Part shown: one piece after another, positions 50,263 to 60,525 of the stretch
Numbering within the stretch: position 1 is the stretch's first letter
How the letters are laid out: the number at the start of each line of letters is the position of its first letter
Assembly (NCBI RefSeq): GCF_016909495.1
Contig: NZ_JAFBFW010000001.1
Span: forward strand, 1-64,000
From: Pantoea coffeiphila
GTDB taxonomy: Bacteria > Pseudomonadota > Gammaproteobacteria > Enterobacterales > Enterobacteriaceae
DNA length: 64,000 nucleotides
Direction: 5' to 3'
The notes under the pieces: generated by a model
The model's database searches: none
Told to the model about the DNA's origin: nothing
Seen by the model: the letters and a program-made list of their open reading frames with translations, nothing else
Program-made: the position numbers and the translations under genes

Positions 50263-51475
50263 GAGCATCCCAAAGTAAACGGCTATCAAGCCATTCAACG
50301 GCAAGAATAGTCAGTATAACCGCCGAGCCAAAGTAGAAGGCTGCCGGTCCCATAGTAAAAGCCAGAAGCTGGTCACGATTAACCAGCGACATGGTCAGTG
50401 AAATAACGAATAAATCCAGCATTGACCAGCGGCCTACCCACTTCACCACGCGCAGCAGGCGGATGCGGGTTTTCAGCCCCTGTTCGCAGTTGAAATGGAT
50501 GCTGAGCAGCAGGCTGAACAGCACGATAACCTTAGTAAACGGTACGAGGATACTGGCAATAAACACCACCGCCGCCACGGGAATATTACCCGACGCGAGC
50601 GACATGATGCCCGAAAGAATGGTGTCCTCCTGACGTGCGCCGTTCAGATAAATAATCGAAATCGGCAGCAGGTTTGCGGGGATCAGCAAAACAATCGATG
50701 CAATCAGCGCTGACCAGGACTTTTGCAGGCTGAAGTGGCGGCGAAAGGGCAGCGGCGTATGGCAGCGCGGGCAGCGGCCGCGATCATCGGCCACGCCGGT
50801 ATGGTGGCAGCTCAGGCACACGCGCAGCGAATCTGAAGGGGCATGCTGCACCGGCTGCGGATAAAAACGGTGCCACAGCTGTTCTACATTAAGGTGGATC
50901 AGCGTCAGCAGGCTGAGCAGGGTCAGCGAAATAAACGCCACCAGCCCGCTGCCGGGATCGATCGAGGCATAATCCTGCACTTTAATTGAAGCAACGGCGA
51001 CGCCAACCAGATAAATATCCAGCATCACCCACTCTTTTAGCCTGTCGAGCATCAGCAGGACCGGGCGCAGGTTCATCCCCAGCTTTTCGCCAAAGTAGAG
51101 GTAGCTGATCGAGGCCACCAGCGTCACGGGGGCACCAATCGTGCAGAAGGCGACCATGGAGGCGGCAATCACGTCGCCCTGCTGTGCCATCTGCATGATG
51201 CCGCCCAGCAGGCTGGCGCGAATATTGGTCCCGAGCAGGTGGACGGTCATTAACGGTACGCTGAAGGCGAAAGGCATCAGCAGCATCATGGTCACCGCCA
51301 TCGCCGTCAGACGGGTCATCGACCAGTCGCGTCCGTTCAGAATGCGAGCGTTACAGCACGGGCAGTGCGCGGACTGTCTGGATTTCACATCTGGTAAGGA
51401 AAAAAGGGTATCGCATTGCGGACATCGCTGATAACGTGCCTGTGGCAGAGCATGACTGATGGCGTGTATTTTCAT
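50231..51475 (-). CDS. letA: LetA (YebS) inner-membrane partner of LetB
   Basis: 414 residues if started at MKIHAISHA; a TTG start at 51529 would add 18 residues, and family members have somewhat longer N-termini. It has two zinc-ribbon-like modules (CPQCDTLF with [12 protein letters not shown] with CPRC), each followed by four membrane helices with [20 protein letters not shown] and [10 protein letters not shown]. LetA feeds lipids to or from LetB. First gene of letA-letB. Confidence 0.92.
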   Translation of the reverse strand: MKIHAISHALPQARYQRCPQCDTLFSLPDVKSRQSAHCPCCNARILNGRDWSMTRLTAMAVTMMLLMPFAFSVPLMTVHLLGTNIRASLLGGIMQMAQQGDVIAASMVAFCTIGAPVTLVASISYLYFGEKLGMNLRPVLLMLDRLKEWVMLDIYLVGVAVASIKVQDYASIDPGSGLVAFISLTLLSLLTLIHLNVEQLWHRFYPQPVQHAPSDSLRVCLSCHHTGVADDRGRCPRCHTPLPFRRHFSLQKSWSALIASIVLLIPANLLPISIIYLNGARQEDTILSGIMSLASGNIPVAAVVFIASILVPFTKVIVLFSLLLSIHFNCEQGLKTRIRLLRVVKWVGRWSMLDLFVISLTMSLVNRDQLLAFTMGPAAFYFGSAVILTILAVEWLDSRLLWDAHATGNADYTD

Positions 51476-51684
51476 ATTCCTGGTCGTGCTTAGGCCCAAA
51501 CAGCGCAGGTGCAGGGCAGATTTAGGCAAGTCGTGTGACTCGTTTGAATCGTGCAGATCGCTTCATACAACTCTAAGGTTATATTAACTAACGACATGAA
51601 TCATCCTGTCTCGCTGGCATTTATCACAATTTTATTCAACGAAGCGTCTGTGGGCTTCGCGACAGATTTAATAATGGTTAAACA

Positions 51685-52185
51685 ATGACAAAAACAGAAT
51701 TCTATACCGACCTTAATCGGGATATGCGTGCCTTATTGACGGGTGAAACCAGCTTCCTGGCCGCCATGGGTAACTGTAGCGCACTCCTGTTTGAACGTCT
51801 TGATGGGGTTAACTGGGCCGGTTTCTATCTGTTAACGGAAGAAAATACCCTCGTGCTGGGTCCCTTCCAGGGAAAAATCGCCTGCGTGCGCATTCCCGTG
51901 GGGCGTGGCGTTTGCGGAACGGCGGTAGCGGAAAACGCCGTGCAGCGCGTTGATGATGTGCATCTTTTCCCCGGTCATATCGCCTGTGACGCCGCCAGTA
52001 ATGCTGAAATTGTGCTGCCTCTGGTGGTTAACGGTAGCGTTATTGGCGTGTTAGATATCGATAGCGTGGAGTATAACCGTTTCGATAATGAGGATGAAAT
52101 TGGGCTGAAAGCCTTAACTGACGGGCTATGCGAGGTGCTGGCCGGCACCGATGTGGAAAAATTTATTCGCATGAAACGCACCTAA
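51685..52185 (+). CDS. msrC: Free methionine-(R)-sulfoxide reductase MsrC
   Basis: A 166-residue GAF-domain enzyme that reduces free methionine-R-sulfoxide. The three redox cysteines are seen in IACVRIPVGRGVCG and GHIACDAASNAE. Substrate-contact WAGFYLL and DIDS are present. Divergent from letA. Confidence 0.94.
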   Translation: MTKTEFYTDLNRDMRALLTGETSFLAAMGNCSALLFERLDGVNWAGFYLLTEENTLVLGPFQGKIACVRIPVGRGVCGTAVAENAVQRVDDVHLFPGHIACDAASNAEIVLPLVVNGSVIGVLDIDSVEYNRFDNEDEIGLKALTDGLCEVLAGTDVEKFIRMKRT

Positions 52186-52281
52186 AGCGCTGGATCACGT
52201 AGCAATTGTCGATGGGGTCATTATAATGACGCCTGTTCATGCCTGCGCTGATTGGCAAACCCGTTGTAATCAGGAAATTTC

Positions 52282-52986
52282 ATGGAAAATCAACCTAAGT
52301 TGAACAGTACTAAAGAAGTAATTGCCTTTCTGGCAGAGCGTTTCCCTCAGTGCTTTAGCGCTGAAGGCGAAGCGCGCCCATTAAAGATTGGGATCTTTCA
52401 GGATTTAGTTGACCGCGTTCAGGGTGAAATGGGTTTAAGCAAAACTCAGCTTCGTTCTGCACTGCGTCTTTATACCTCCAGCTGGCGTTACCTGTACGGC
52501 ATTAAAGCCGGTGCCGACCGTGTGGATCTGGACGGTAATGCCTGTGGACAGCTCGATGAGCAGCATGTTGAACATGCCCGTAAACAGCTTGAAGAAGCGA
52601 AAGCACGCGTTCAGGCGCAGCGCGAGCAGCAGCAGGCGAAAAAACGTGAAGCCGGTGAAGAAACCGCTCCGCGTCGTCCTCGCAAGCCTGCCCGTAAGCC
52701 AGCAGCCGAAGGTGAGCAGCCGCGCAAGCCGCGTAGCAAACCTGCCCGCCCGCAGGCCGACCGCGCTCCTGCTCCGGCAGCCGCCGCTGCACGTGAAGAG
52801 CGTCAGCCGTCGCGTAGCAAACCCGTTACCGACACCTCAGCATTGCAAGTCGGCCAGAGCATTAAAGTTACCGCGGGCAAAAATGCCATGGATGCGACCA
52901 TTCTTGAAATCACCAAAGATGGCGTTCGGGTACAGCTGGCTTCCGGCCTGGCAATGATAGTACGCGCAGAACACTTGCAGTTCTGA
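52282..52986 (+). CDS. proQ: RNA chaperone ProQ
   Basis: 234 residues. The N-terminal ProQ/FinO RNA-binding domain ([35 protein letters not shown] [20 protein letters not shown]) is followed by a basic Pro/Lys linker (about 105-180) and a C-terminal Tudor-like domain ([20 protein letters not shown]). It stabilises many small and messenger RNAs. prc follows after 19 bases. Confidence 0.96.
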   Translation: MENQPKLNSTKEVIAFLAERFPQCFSAEGEARPLKIGIFQDLVDRVQGEMGLSKTQLRSALRLYTSSWRYLYGIKAGADRVDLDGNACGQLDEQHVEHARKQLEEAKARVQAQREQQQAKKREAGEETAPRRPRKPARKPAAEGEQPRKPRSKPARPQADRAPAPAAAAAREERQPSRSKPVTDTSALQVGQSIKVTAGKNAMDATILEITKDGVRVQLASGLAMIVRAEHLQF

Positions 52987-53005
52987 TACGGAGGCTAATC
53001 AGGGC

Positions 53006-55051
53006 ATGAACACTCTTTTTAAAAGCACCATCATTGCGGGCCTGTTGTTTGCAGGTAACCTCTACGCCGCGGATAATATTACCCGCGCCGATCAGATCCC
53101 GCAGCTGCATCAGGAAGCCCAACACGCTACCGTAAGCGAACGTGTGACCTCGCGCTTTACCCGTTCACACTATCGTCAGTTCGATCTCGACAAAGATTTT
53201 TCAGCAAAAATCTTCGATCGCTATCTGAACCTGCTCGACTACAGCCACAACGTGTTGTTAGCGTCTGACATTGCACAGTACGCGGATAAAAAAACAACAC
53301 TGGGTGAAGAATTAAAAACCGGCCAGCTTTCTGTCTTTTACGATTTATACAATCTGACTCAGAAACGCCGCTTTGAGCGTTATCAGTATGCGTTGTCGGT
53401 ACTTAATAAGCCGATGAGCTTCACCGGTAACGACACCATCGATATTGACCGCAGCAAGGCCGCCTGGCCGAAAACCACCGACGAACTCAATGCGCTGTGG
53501 GATGCCAAGGTCAAATATGATGAGCTGAGCCTGAAGCTGACCGGCAAAGATGAGAAAGAGATCCGTGAGGTTCTCACCAAGCGTTATCAGTTTGCCGAGC
53601 GTCGTCTGGCGCAAAGCAACAGCGAAGACGTTTTCCAGCTGGCGATGACCGCCTTTGCTCATGAAATCGATCCGCACACCAACTATCTCTCCCCGCGCAA
53701 TACCGAACAGTTTAACACCGAGATGAGCCTTTCTCTGGAAGGTATCGGTGCTGTGCTGCAAATGGACGATGATTACACGGTAATCAACTCCATGGTGGCC
53801 GGTGGCCCGGCGGCGAAAAGTAAAGCTATTACCGTTGGCGATCGTATCGTTGGCGTCGGTCAGCCGGGTAAACCGATCGTGGACGTTATCGGCTGGCGTT
53901 TGGACGACGTTGTTGCGCAGATCAAAGGACCGAAGGGCAGTAAAGTTCGCCTGGAAGTGCTGCCGGCAGGTAAGGGGACAAAAACCCGAATCATCACTCT
54001 GACGCGTGAGAAAATCCGTCTTGAAGACCGTGCGGTGAAAATGTCCGTGCACAACGTCGGTAAAGAGAAAGTCGGCGTGCTGGATATTCCAGGCTTCTAT
54101 GTGGGCCTGACCGACGACGTGAAAGTGCAGCTGCAAAAACTGCAGAAGCAGAACGTTGACAGCATCGTGATTGATCTGCGTACCAACGGCGGCGGTGCAC
54201 TGACCGAAGCGGTTTCACTCTCTGGTCTGTTTATTCCAGGCGGCCCGGTCGTTCAGGTGCGTGACAATAACGGCAAGGTGCGTGAAGACAGCGATAACGA
54301 CGGTATTACCTACTACAAAGGGCCGCTGGTGGTGCTGGTTGACCGCTTCAGCGCCTCTGCGTCGGAAATCTTTGCTGCGGCAATGCAGGACTACGGTCGT
54401 GCACTGATTGTCGGCGAACCGACATTCGGTAAGGGCACCGTACAGCAGTACCGTTCTCTGAATCGCATTTACGATCAGATGCTGCGGCCTGAATGGCCTG
54501 CGCTGGGTTCCGTACAGTACACCATTCAGAAGTTCTACCGTATCAACGGCGGCAGCACGCAGCGTAAAGGTGTGACGCCTGATCTGCTGATGCCAACTGG
54601 CGTAGAAGCCATTGAAACCGGTGAGAAGTTTGAGGACAACGCGCTGCCGTGGGATAGCGTGAATGCCGCAACCTACACCAAGATTGGCGATTTGAAGCCG
54701 CTGGAACCGCAGCTGTTGAAAGATCACCAGGACCGCATTGCGAAAGATGCTGAGTTCCAGTACATCATCAAGGATATCGCTCGCTTCAATGCCAACAAGG
54801 ATAAGCGTAATATTATTTCGCTTAATCTGGCCGAGCGCGAAAAAGAGAACCGTGAAGATGATGCACTGCGCCTTGAGCGGATCAACGCCAGACTGAAAAC
54901 GGAAGGTAAAAAACCGCTGGCTAAGCTGGACGATTTGCCTAAGGACTATAAAGAGCCCGACCCGTATCTTGATGAAACGGTCAAAATTGCCAATGACCTG
55001 GCCCAGCTGGAAAAACAGCAGCCCGCGGTCACACCGGCAGCGGTCAACTAA
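53006..55051 (+). CDS. prc: Tail-specific protease Prc
   Basis: 681 residues with a signal peptide (cleavage after NLYA). It has a PDZ domain around residues 240-320 (LEGIGAVLQMDDDYTVINSM) and an S41 peptidase core with the Ser-Lys dyad in FSASASE and FGKGTVQ. The periplasmic enzyme degrades proteins with nonpolar C-termini, processes FtsI and, with NlpI, controls MepS. Confidence 0.96.
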   Translation: MNTLFKSTIIAGLLFAGNLYAADNITRADQIPQLHQEAQHATVSERVTSRFTRSHYRQFDLDKDFSAKIFDRYLNLLDYSHNVLLASDIAQYADKKTTLGEELKTGQLSVFYDLYNLTQKRRFERYQYALSVLNKPMSFTGNDTIDIDRSKAAWPKTTDELNALWDAKVKYDELSLKLTGKDEKEIREVLTKRYQFAERRLAQSNSEDVFQLAMTAFAHEIDPHTNYLSPRNTEQFNTEMSLSLEGIGAVLQMDDDYTVINSMVAGGPAAKSKAITVGDRIVGVGQPGKPIVDVIGWRLDDVVAQIKGPKGSKVRLEVLPAGKGTKTRIITLTREKIRLEDRAVKMSVHNVGKEKVGVLDIPGFYVGLTDDVKVQLQKLQKQNVDSIVIDLRTNGGGALTEAVSLSGLFIPGGPVVQVRDNNGKVREDSDNDGITYYKGPLVVLVDRFSASASEIFAAAMQDYGRALIVGEPTFGKGTVQQYRSLNRIYDQMLRPEWPALGSVQYTIQKFYRINGGSTQRKGVTPDLLMPTGVEAIETGEKFEDNALPWDSVNAATYTKIGDLKPLEPQLLKDHQDRIAKDAEFQYIIKDIARFNANKDKRNIISLNLAEREKENREDDALRLERINARLKTEGKKPLAKLDDLPKDYKEPDPYLDETVKIANDLAQLEKQQPAVTPAAVN

Positions 55052-55058
55052 GACCAAC

Positions 55059-55086
55059 AGGCACAGCAAATGCTGTGCCTTTTTTT
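55059..55086 (+). terminator. Intrinsic terminator after proQ-prc
   Basis: AGGCACAGCA pairs with TGCTGTGCCT and is followed by seven T. Confidence 0.9.
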
Positions 55087-55264
55087 ATCCGTGTATACGC
55101 TGCGTCAGTAACTGCATTTAAAACCCGCCAATAATGTAAAGTTATGTTTTTTTAAACACTTAACCGCGCGCGGGGCTTGAAATGTGCTGCGTTGACCTTA
55201 CGATATCGATACACCTTTGTACCCCTGTGTACAGTGAGTAAATAACCGAGGAAGATTAAATCAT

Positions 55265-56146
55265 ATGATGCGTATTGCTCTTTTCCTGTTAACCAACCTG
55301 GGCGTTATGGTGGTTTTCGGGCTGATCCTCAGCCTGACAGGGATCCAGTCAAGCAGTGTAATGGGCCTGATGATTATGGCGGGTCTGTTTGGCTTCGGCG
55401 GTGCGTTCGTTTCATTGCTGATGTCGAAATGGATTGCGCTTCGTTCCGTAGGTGGTGAAGTCATTGAGCAGCCGCGCAACGAAACTGAACGCTGGCTGAT
55501 CGACACGATTGCCCGTCAGGCACAGCAGGTGGGTATTGCTATGCCGCAGGTTGCGGTTTATCACGCGCCTGACATCAACGCCTTCGCTACCGGTGCGCGC
55601 CGCGATGCCTCGCTGGTTGCGGTTTCTACCGGGCTGTTGCAGAACATGAGCCGCGATGAGGCCGAAGCGGTTCTGGCCCACGAAGTGAGCCATATTGCCA
55701 ACGGTGATATGGTGACCATGACGCTGATCCAGGGCATTGTGAACACCTTTGTGATCTTTATTTCGCGCATTCTGGCCCAGCTTGCAGCCGGGTTCCTCTC
55801 CGGGAATCGCGACAATGAGGAAAGCAGCAACGGTAACCCGCTGGTCTATTTTGCCGTATCGATGGTGCTGGAACTGGTGTTCGGTATTGCGGCCAGCATT
55901 ATCACCATGTGGTTCTCTCGTCACCGTGAGTTCCATGCCGATGCCGGTGCGGCGCGTCTGGCCGGCCGCGAGAAGATGATTGCTGCACTACAGCGTCTGA
56001 AAACCAGCTATGAGCCGCAGGAAGCCAGTAGCATGATGGCCTTCTGCATCAACGGCAAATCCAAGTCGCTGAGCGAGCTGTTTATGTCGCATCCGCCGCT
56101 GGATAAGCGTATTGAAGCGCTGCGCACCGGTGAATATCTGAAGTAA
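55265..56146 (+). CDS. htpX: Membrane zinc protease HtpX
   Basis: A 293-residue M48 peptidase with four membrane helices, two before ([39 protein letters not shown]) and two after the zinc motif [12 protein letters not shown]. The third ligand Glu is in [12 protein letters not shown] [12 protein letters not shown]. It takes part in quality control of membrane proteins with FtsH. Confidence 0.96.
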   Translation: MMRIALFLLTNLGVMVVFGLILSLTGIQSSSVMGLMIMAGLFGFGGAFVSLLMSKWIALRSVGGEVIEQPRNETERWLIDTIARQAQQVGIAMPQVAVYHAPDINAFATGARRDASLVAVSTGLLQNMSRDEAEAVLAHEVSHIANGDMVTMTLIQGIVNTFVIFISRILAQLAAGFLSGNRDNEESSNGNPLVYFAVSMVLELVFGIAASIITMWFSRHREFHADAGAARLAGREKMIAALQRLKTSYEPQEASSMMAFCINGKSKSLSELFMSHPPLDKRIEALRTGEYLK

Positions 56147-56190
56147 TTCTCCGGCAGCATTGGCCCTTTCGGTCGCGCTGCTAAGTGAGT

Positions 56191-56277
56191 AAAAAAGCCA
56201 CCGTCTGTATTGCACTGCCCTCTGAAAGTTGGACATCCAACGACAAGGGGGCAGTTCATACGACAGTGGCTTTTTTT
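56191..56277. terminator. Bidirectional terminator of htpX and yebQ with an insert in its loop
   Basis: A-rich and T-rich flanks surround arms GCCAC-GTC and GAC-GTGGC. The loop is unusually long because a 48-base palindromic insert (56211-56258) sits in it. It serves the convergent genes htpX and yebQ. Confidence 0.7.
56211..56258. repeat. Probable IS150-type double-end relic
   Basis: TGCACTGCCCTCTGAAAGTT with GGACA, followed directly by the inverted counterpart TCCAACGACAAGGGGGCAGT-TCA. Each half resembles the terminal inverted repeat of IS150-group elements (TGTACTGCACCC...GTTGGAC). The two ends abut with no internal sequence, so this looks like an element reduced to its two termini. Identification is from memory of the IS150 end. 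Confidence 0.45.
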
Positions 56278-56336
56278 ATGGGCAAACGATGTGTCGTCGG
56301 GTCATTTTTGAACGCTGGTATCGGGTCCGCGCGGTT

Positions 56337-57716
56337 TTATCCGTGAACACTGCGCGGCTGACGAATACGCAGTGCACTGACCACTGTGGCAACGGTGGCA
56401 AAGCTGCCCGCCAGCAGCAGGGAAAAATGCGTTCCGTGGTTGGCGAACAGATTAAACATCAGCGCGACCAGTGCCGCGCCGCTGGTTTGCCCAAGCAGAC
56501 GAGCGGTGCCGAGCATCCCACTGGCTCCGCCGCTGCGGTTGCGCGGTGCGGAAGAGATAATGGTGTGATTGTTCGGCGACTGGAACAGCCCAAAGCCCGC
56601 TCCGCACAGCATCATCCGCCACACCACATCGGCATCCGCAGGCGCGTTGGGTAGCAGCGCCAGCGCAAACAGACCGCTGGCAAACATCGCCAGGCCAATT
56701 GCGCCGAGCAGGCCGGCATGCACCCGCTCAATTAGTCGTCCGGCAATCGGTGCCATCACCATCGTGGCCAGCGGCCAGGGCGTCAGCAACAGTCCGGTTG
56801 ATACTTCACTACGGCCCAGCACGTTTTGCAGATAAAACGGGAGCGAAACCATTGCCAGCATCTGCGCGCAGAAGGAGCAGATAGAGGTCCCGAGGGACAG
56901 CGCAAAAATCGGGATGCGCAGCAGATCGACCGGCAGGAGCGGGAACGGCAGGCGCAGCTGACGGCGAATAAACAGCGTACCAATAATCAGCAGCAGCACC
57001 AGTTCCACCAGCAGCAGCGTGCCGTTCTGCCCCTGGGCAAAGCCGCTCAGCAGCGAGATCAGCAGGCCAAAGGTCAGGGCGTTCATTACCGCGCTGGGGA
57101 TATCAAAGCGCTGGCCCTGCGATTTCTGCGGATTGTCGGGCAGGAAGCGCAGGGCAAGGCACAGCGCGGCGATACCCACCGGCACGTTAATCAGGAACAG
57201 CCATTTCCACGAGGCGACGGAAAGAATTGCCGCAGCCACCGTGGGGCCTGCCGCGCTGGAGACCGCCACAATCAGCGAGTTAATGCCCATGCCCCGACCC
57301 AGGTGTCGCTGCGGGTAGATAATGCGGATCAGCGCGGTGTTGACGCTCATCAGCGCCGCGCCGCCGAAGCCTTGTAGCACGCGTGCAATGGTTAGCATGG
57401 TCAGCGAGTCGGACAGCGCGCAAAACACGGAAGTACAGGTAAACAGCACCAGACCACACTGATAGACACGGCGATAGCCGATCATATCGCCGATAAAAGA
57501 CAGTGAAAGCAGAGAGATAATGATTGCCAGCTGGTAGGCGTTCACAATCCAGATTGACTCAGCCGGGCTGGCATTAAGTTCGCGAGCAATGGTAGGCAGG
57601 GCGACGTTGGCAATCGCACCATCCAGCACGGCGACGGTGATGCCCAGCGCAATAGCCAAAATCGCACCGTAACGCTGCGGAACGGGAAGCCCGTCGTTAA
57701 CAGAAGTTGCAGACAT
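56337..57716 (-). CDS. yebQ: MFS transporter YebQ (DHA2 family)
   Basis: 459 residues with about 14 membrane helices. Motifs AVLDGAIANVALPTIARELN, SFIGDMIGYRRVYQCGL and the drug-efflux motif C segment GIAALCLAL are seen. Substrate unknown. Divergent from kdgR as in E. coli. Confidence 0.88.
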   Translation of the reverse strand: MSATSVNDGLPVPQRYGAILAIALGITVAVLDGAIANVALPTIARELNASPAESIWIVNAYQLAIIISLLSLSFIGDMIGYRRVYQCGLVLFTCTSVFCALSDSLTMLTIARVLQGFGGAALMSVNTALIRIIYPQRHLGRGMGINSLIVAVSSAAGPTVAAAILSVASWKWLFLINVPVGIAALCLALRFLPDNPQKSQGQRFDIPSAVMNALTFGLLISLLSGFAQGQNGTLLLVELVLLLIIGTLFIRRQLRLPFPLLPVDLLRIPIFALSLGTSICSFCAQMLAMVSLPFYLQNVLGRSEVSTGLLLTPWPLATMVMAPIAGRLIERVHAGLLGAIGLAMFASGLFALALLPNAPADADVVWRMMLCGAGFGLFQSPNNHTIISSAPRNRSGGASGMLGTARLLGQTSGAALVALMFNLFANHGTHFSLLLAGSFATVATVVSALRIRQPRSVHG

Positions 57717-57859
57717 AGAGAGGAAGTAATGTAAGAGGTGAATATTACCATGCTAATGCTTTTTGCGATTTTTGCCAGAGGTAAACGACTGAAAACTATC
57801 ACCGGATGTGTCGGCATCTCGGCGGCTGCCGTTGCGGCACCGTAAGGCGGTACGTATAC

Positions 57860-57875
57860 TGGAAATAGCGTTCCA
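57860..57875. promoter_or_regulatory. Possible KdgR-like palindrome between yebQ and kdgR
   Basis: TGGAAATAGCGTTCCA is a palindrome (TGGAA/TTCCA) resembling a KdgR operator, 30 bases before kdgR. The spacing differs by one base from the consensus, so the call is tentative. It could mediate autoregulation. Confidence 0.35.
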
Positions 57876-57904
57876 TTTTTTATAAAACACAAAGGTAAAG
57901 CGCA

Positions 57905-58696
57905 ATGGCCAGTACCGATTCAGATAAGCAACCGGATGCCGTCTCTTCGGTGATGAAAGTGTTTGGTATTTTGCAGGCGCTGGGAGAAGAGCGGGAAAAC
58001 GGTATTACCGAGCTGTCCCAGCGGGTGATGATGTCGAAAAGCACCGTATACCGCTTTTTGCAGACCATGAAAACGCTGGGCTATGTGTCGCAGGAAGGCG
58101 AATCGGAAAAATATGCTCTGACGTTGAAACTGTTTGAGCTGGGAGCAAAAGCGCTGCAAAACGTCGATCTGATCCGCAGCGCCGATATTCAGATGCGTGA
58201 GATTTCCCGCCTTACCCGGGAAACCATCCACCTGGGCGCGCTGGAAGAGGACAGTATTGTCTATATCCATAAGATTGACTCGCTCTACAATCTGCGGATG
58301 TACTCGCGTATTGGCCGACGCAATCCGCTCTACAGCACGGCCATTGGCAAAGTGCTGCTGGCGTGGCGACATTATGATGAGGTGCGCGAAATCCTCGCCG
58401 ATGTGGAGTTCGTTCTTAGTACGGCCAAAACGCTGAACGGGGTGGATGAGCTGCTATCCGCACTCGATCGCGTCAGATCGCAGGGCTTTGGTGAAGATAA
58501 TGAAGAGCAGGAAGAAGGGATTCGCTGTATCGCTGTGCCGGTATTTGACCGCTTTGGCGTGGTTATCGCCGGGCTGAGCATCTCTTTCCCGACGATTCGC
58601 TTTGCAGAAGAGAATAAGCAGCACTATGTCTCAATGCTGCACCGGGCGGCTAAGACGATTTCTTCCCAGCTGGGTTATCACAACTATCCATTTTAA
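57905..58696 (+). CDS. kdgR: Transcription repressor KdgR (IclR family)
   Basis: 263 residues: winged helix-turn-helix (ITELSQRVMMSKSTVYRFLQ) then an IclR effector domain (GALEEDSIVYIHKIDS, RNPLYSTAIGKVLLAW, CIAVPVFDRFGVVIAGLSIS). It represses pectate/galacturonate catabolism genes and eda; 2-keto-3-deoxygluconate releases it. A likely target site is upstream of eda at 28572. Confidence 0.95.
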   Translation: MASTDSDKQPDAVSSVMKVFGILQALGEERENGITELSQRVMMSKSTVYRFLQTMKTLGYVSQEGESEKYALTLKLFELGAKALQNVDLIRSADIQMREISRLTRETIHLGALEEDSIVYIHKIDSLYNLRMYSRIGRRNPLYSTAIGKVLLAWRHYDEVREILADVEFVLSTAKTLNGVDELLSALDRVRSQGFGEDNEEQEEGIRCIAVPVFDRFGVVIAGLSISFPTIRFAEENKQHYVSMLHRAAKTISSQLGYHNYPF

Positions 58697-58745
58697 GCTG
58701 CGGTATGTTGCGTTGCGGGCCGACGACAGGTCGGCCCGTCTGATT

Positions 58746-58982
58746 TCAGTTGTCGACGACTTCGATACTTTTTCTGAGCAGAGGGCAATCGGTCACGCCG
58801 ATGATTCCGCTGTCGGTGTGCAGATACTGCGCAATCACGACGCCGCGCGCCGTCAGATACTGGCACTGCAGGCCCATTCCCGCCACGTTCTTATTGCTGC
58901 CGGTTAATACGCCATAGCCGGTAACCAGCATGGCCAGCCAGATAATCACCAGTAGAGCAATGAGTCGCGTCAATACTTTCAT
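58746..58982 (-). CDS. yobH: YobH family small exported/membrane protein
   Basis: 78 residues with one N-terminal hydrophobic helix (RLIALLVIIWLAMLVTGYGV) and conserved LQCQYLTARG and TDCPLLRKS with two Cys. It matches E. coli YobH across its length. AAAGGGGATAG precedes ATG 58982. Function unknown. Confidence 0.88.
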   Translation of the reverse strand: MKVLTRLIALLVIIWLAMLVTGYGVLTGSNKNVAGMGLQCQYLTARGVVIAQYLHTDSGIIGVTDCPLLRKSIEVVDN

Positions 58983-59220
58983 GCTATCCCCTTTATTGTT
59001 GTTTATCAGCAGCCTGGCCCGGACATCAGGGCGCTGCTTATTCAGCATGCCGCGACATGCCTCACAAAGCGATAAGAGGATACTGAAACATCTCGTCTTA
59101 TTCTGCGCAGCGGCTGCGTAAATTTTGTGAGGTAGCTATCAATTGGCGTGGCAGCGGGTAGAATCTACAGCCGCAGTGTCGCCGGATAATCGGCGGCGTA
59201 AATTCAGTTTTGAGGTTGGT

Positions 59221-59496
59221 ATGAACGAAATGGTAAATGACGTGCAGGGGCTGACATCGACCGCGCTGATCATGGCACTGGTTATCATCGGTCTGGTGGT
59301 GTGGTTTTTTGTCAATCGCGCCAGCGTGCGAGCCAATCAGCAGATTCAGCTGCTGGAAGCGTTACTTGAAGAGCAGAAACGCCAGAACGCACTGCTGCGC
59401 AAACTCACCGAGAATGCCGCAGACAAGGCGCAGCCGGAGCCGGCACCGGAAGACGATGCCGAAAAAGACTTTATCCGTATGATCCCGGAGCGTTAA
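59221..59496 (+). CDS. yebO: YebO membrane protein
   Basis: 91 residues: one helix (ALIMALVIIGLVVWFFV), then NRASVRANQQIQLLEALLEE and QKRQNALLRKL, the YebO signature, and an acidic tail ending FIRMIPER. The start MNEMVND is the family start; a longer frame to 59143 is not supported. Function unknown. Confidence 0.88.
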   Translation: MNEMVNDVQGLTSTALIMALVIIGLVVWFFVNRASVRANQQIQLLEALLEEQKRQNALLRKLTENAADKAQPEPAPEDDAEKDFIRMIPER

Positions 59497-59520
59497 TTCT
59501 GCAGCAATAAGGTGAACGCA

Positions 59521-60525
59521 ATGGCCTGGAAAAATCCCTGGTACGATCCTGCTCTTTCTCACCATACCCCCGACGGTTTTTGTAATCCGGAACCCGAACT
59601 GCGACAGCCGGGGGACTTGCAACGCTGGCGACGTGAGAGAAAGGCGCAGGGCTTGCCTAAACCGCCGGCAGCGGGATATGAACAGTTTACACGCCAGTGG
59701 TGGCAGCCAGCCGATCTCAGCGGCAGCGAAGATGCCGTGTGGTGGCTGGGGCATGCCTGTTTGCTGTTGCGCCTTGATGGGCGCTATACGCTGATCGATC
59801 CGGCACTCTCGTCGCGCGCTTCACCGCTGCCGTTTGCCGGGCCGCAGCGTAAAACGCCCCCTGCGCTGGCGATTGGTGATTTGCCCTCGCTGGATAGCGT
59901 GCTGATTTCCCATAACCATTACGATCATCTTGATCGACCGACCATCAAAAAAATTCTTCGTCGCTTTCCTGATGTACGATTTGTGGTGCCGCTGGGGCTG
60001 GCGAAATGGTTTACACGCCTTGGGGCGGCTCACGTTGAGGAGCTTGACTGGTGGCAAAGCACCCGTTTGGGAGAAGTCACCGTCCATGCCGTCCCCGCCC
60101 GCCACTGGAGTATGCGCTCGCTGCGTGACCGCAACCGTTCTTTGTGGTGTGGCTGGGTGGTGACACACCCGCGACTGAACTTCTGGTTCAGCGGCGACAG
60201 TGGATACTCCGATCGTCTGCTCGAGATCCCCAACAGGCTGGGGCCCTTTAATCTGGCAGCATTGCCCATTGGGGCTTATGCACCAAAATGGTTCATGCGG
60301 GGGCAGCACATGGACCCCGATCAGGCCGTTTCACTTCATCAGGCGATGGGGCAGCCGCAGACTGTAGCGATACACTGGGGCGTATTTGAACTGGCTGATG
60401 AGTCACTGGATGAACCACCGCAGGTTTTGCAGCAGGCATTAGCGCAAGTTGGGTTGACGGCAGAGCGTTTTCAGGCGTGGCGAATAGGCTCCAGAGTATT
60501 GCTCAACAATATATGTCAAGATTAA
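59521..60525 (+). CDS. Metallo-beta-lactamase-fold hydrolase, NAPE-PLD/UlaG-like
   Basis: 334 residues with the metal motif SHNHYDHLD (HxHxDH) around residue 135, the later ligands in ARHWSMRSL and FSGDSGYSD, and IHWGVFELADE near the C-terminus. This arrangement is that of the N-acyl-phosphatidylethanolamine phospholipase D-like/UlaG group. ATG 59521 is preferred over GTG 59512 because GGTG lies 6 bases before it. It sits between yebO and yobF, a position where E. coli has no such gene. Substrate unknown; cytoplasmic (no signal peptide). Confidence 0.8.
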   Translation: MAWKNPWYDPALSHHTPDGFCNPEPELRQPGDLQRWRRERKAQGLPKPPAAGYEQFTRQWWQPADLSGSEDAVWWLGHACLLLRLDGRYTLIDPALSSRASPLPFAGPQRKTPPALAIGDLPSLDSVLISHNHYDHLDRPTIKKILRRFPDVRFVVPLGLAKWFTRLGAAHVEELDWWQSTRLGEVTVHAVPARHWSMRSLRDRNRSLWCGWVVTHPRLNFWFSGDSGYSDRLLEIPNRLGPFNLAALPIGAYAPKWFMRGQHMDPDQAVSLHQAMGQPQTVAIHWGVFELADESLDEPPQVLQQALAQVGLTAERFQAWRIGSRVLLNNICQD

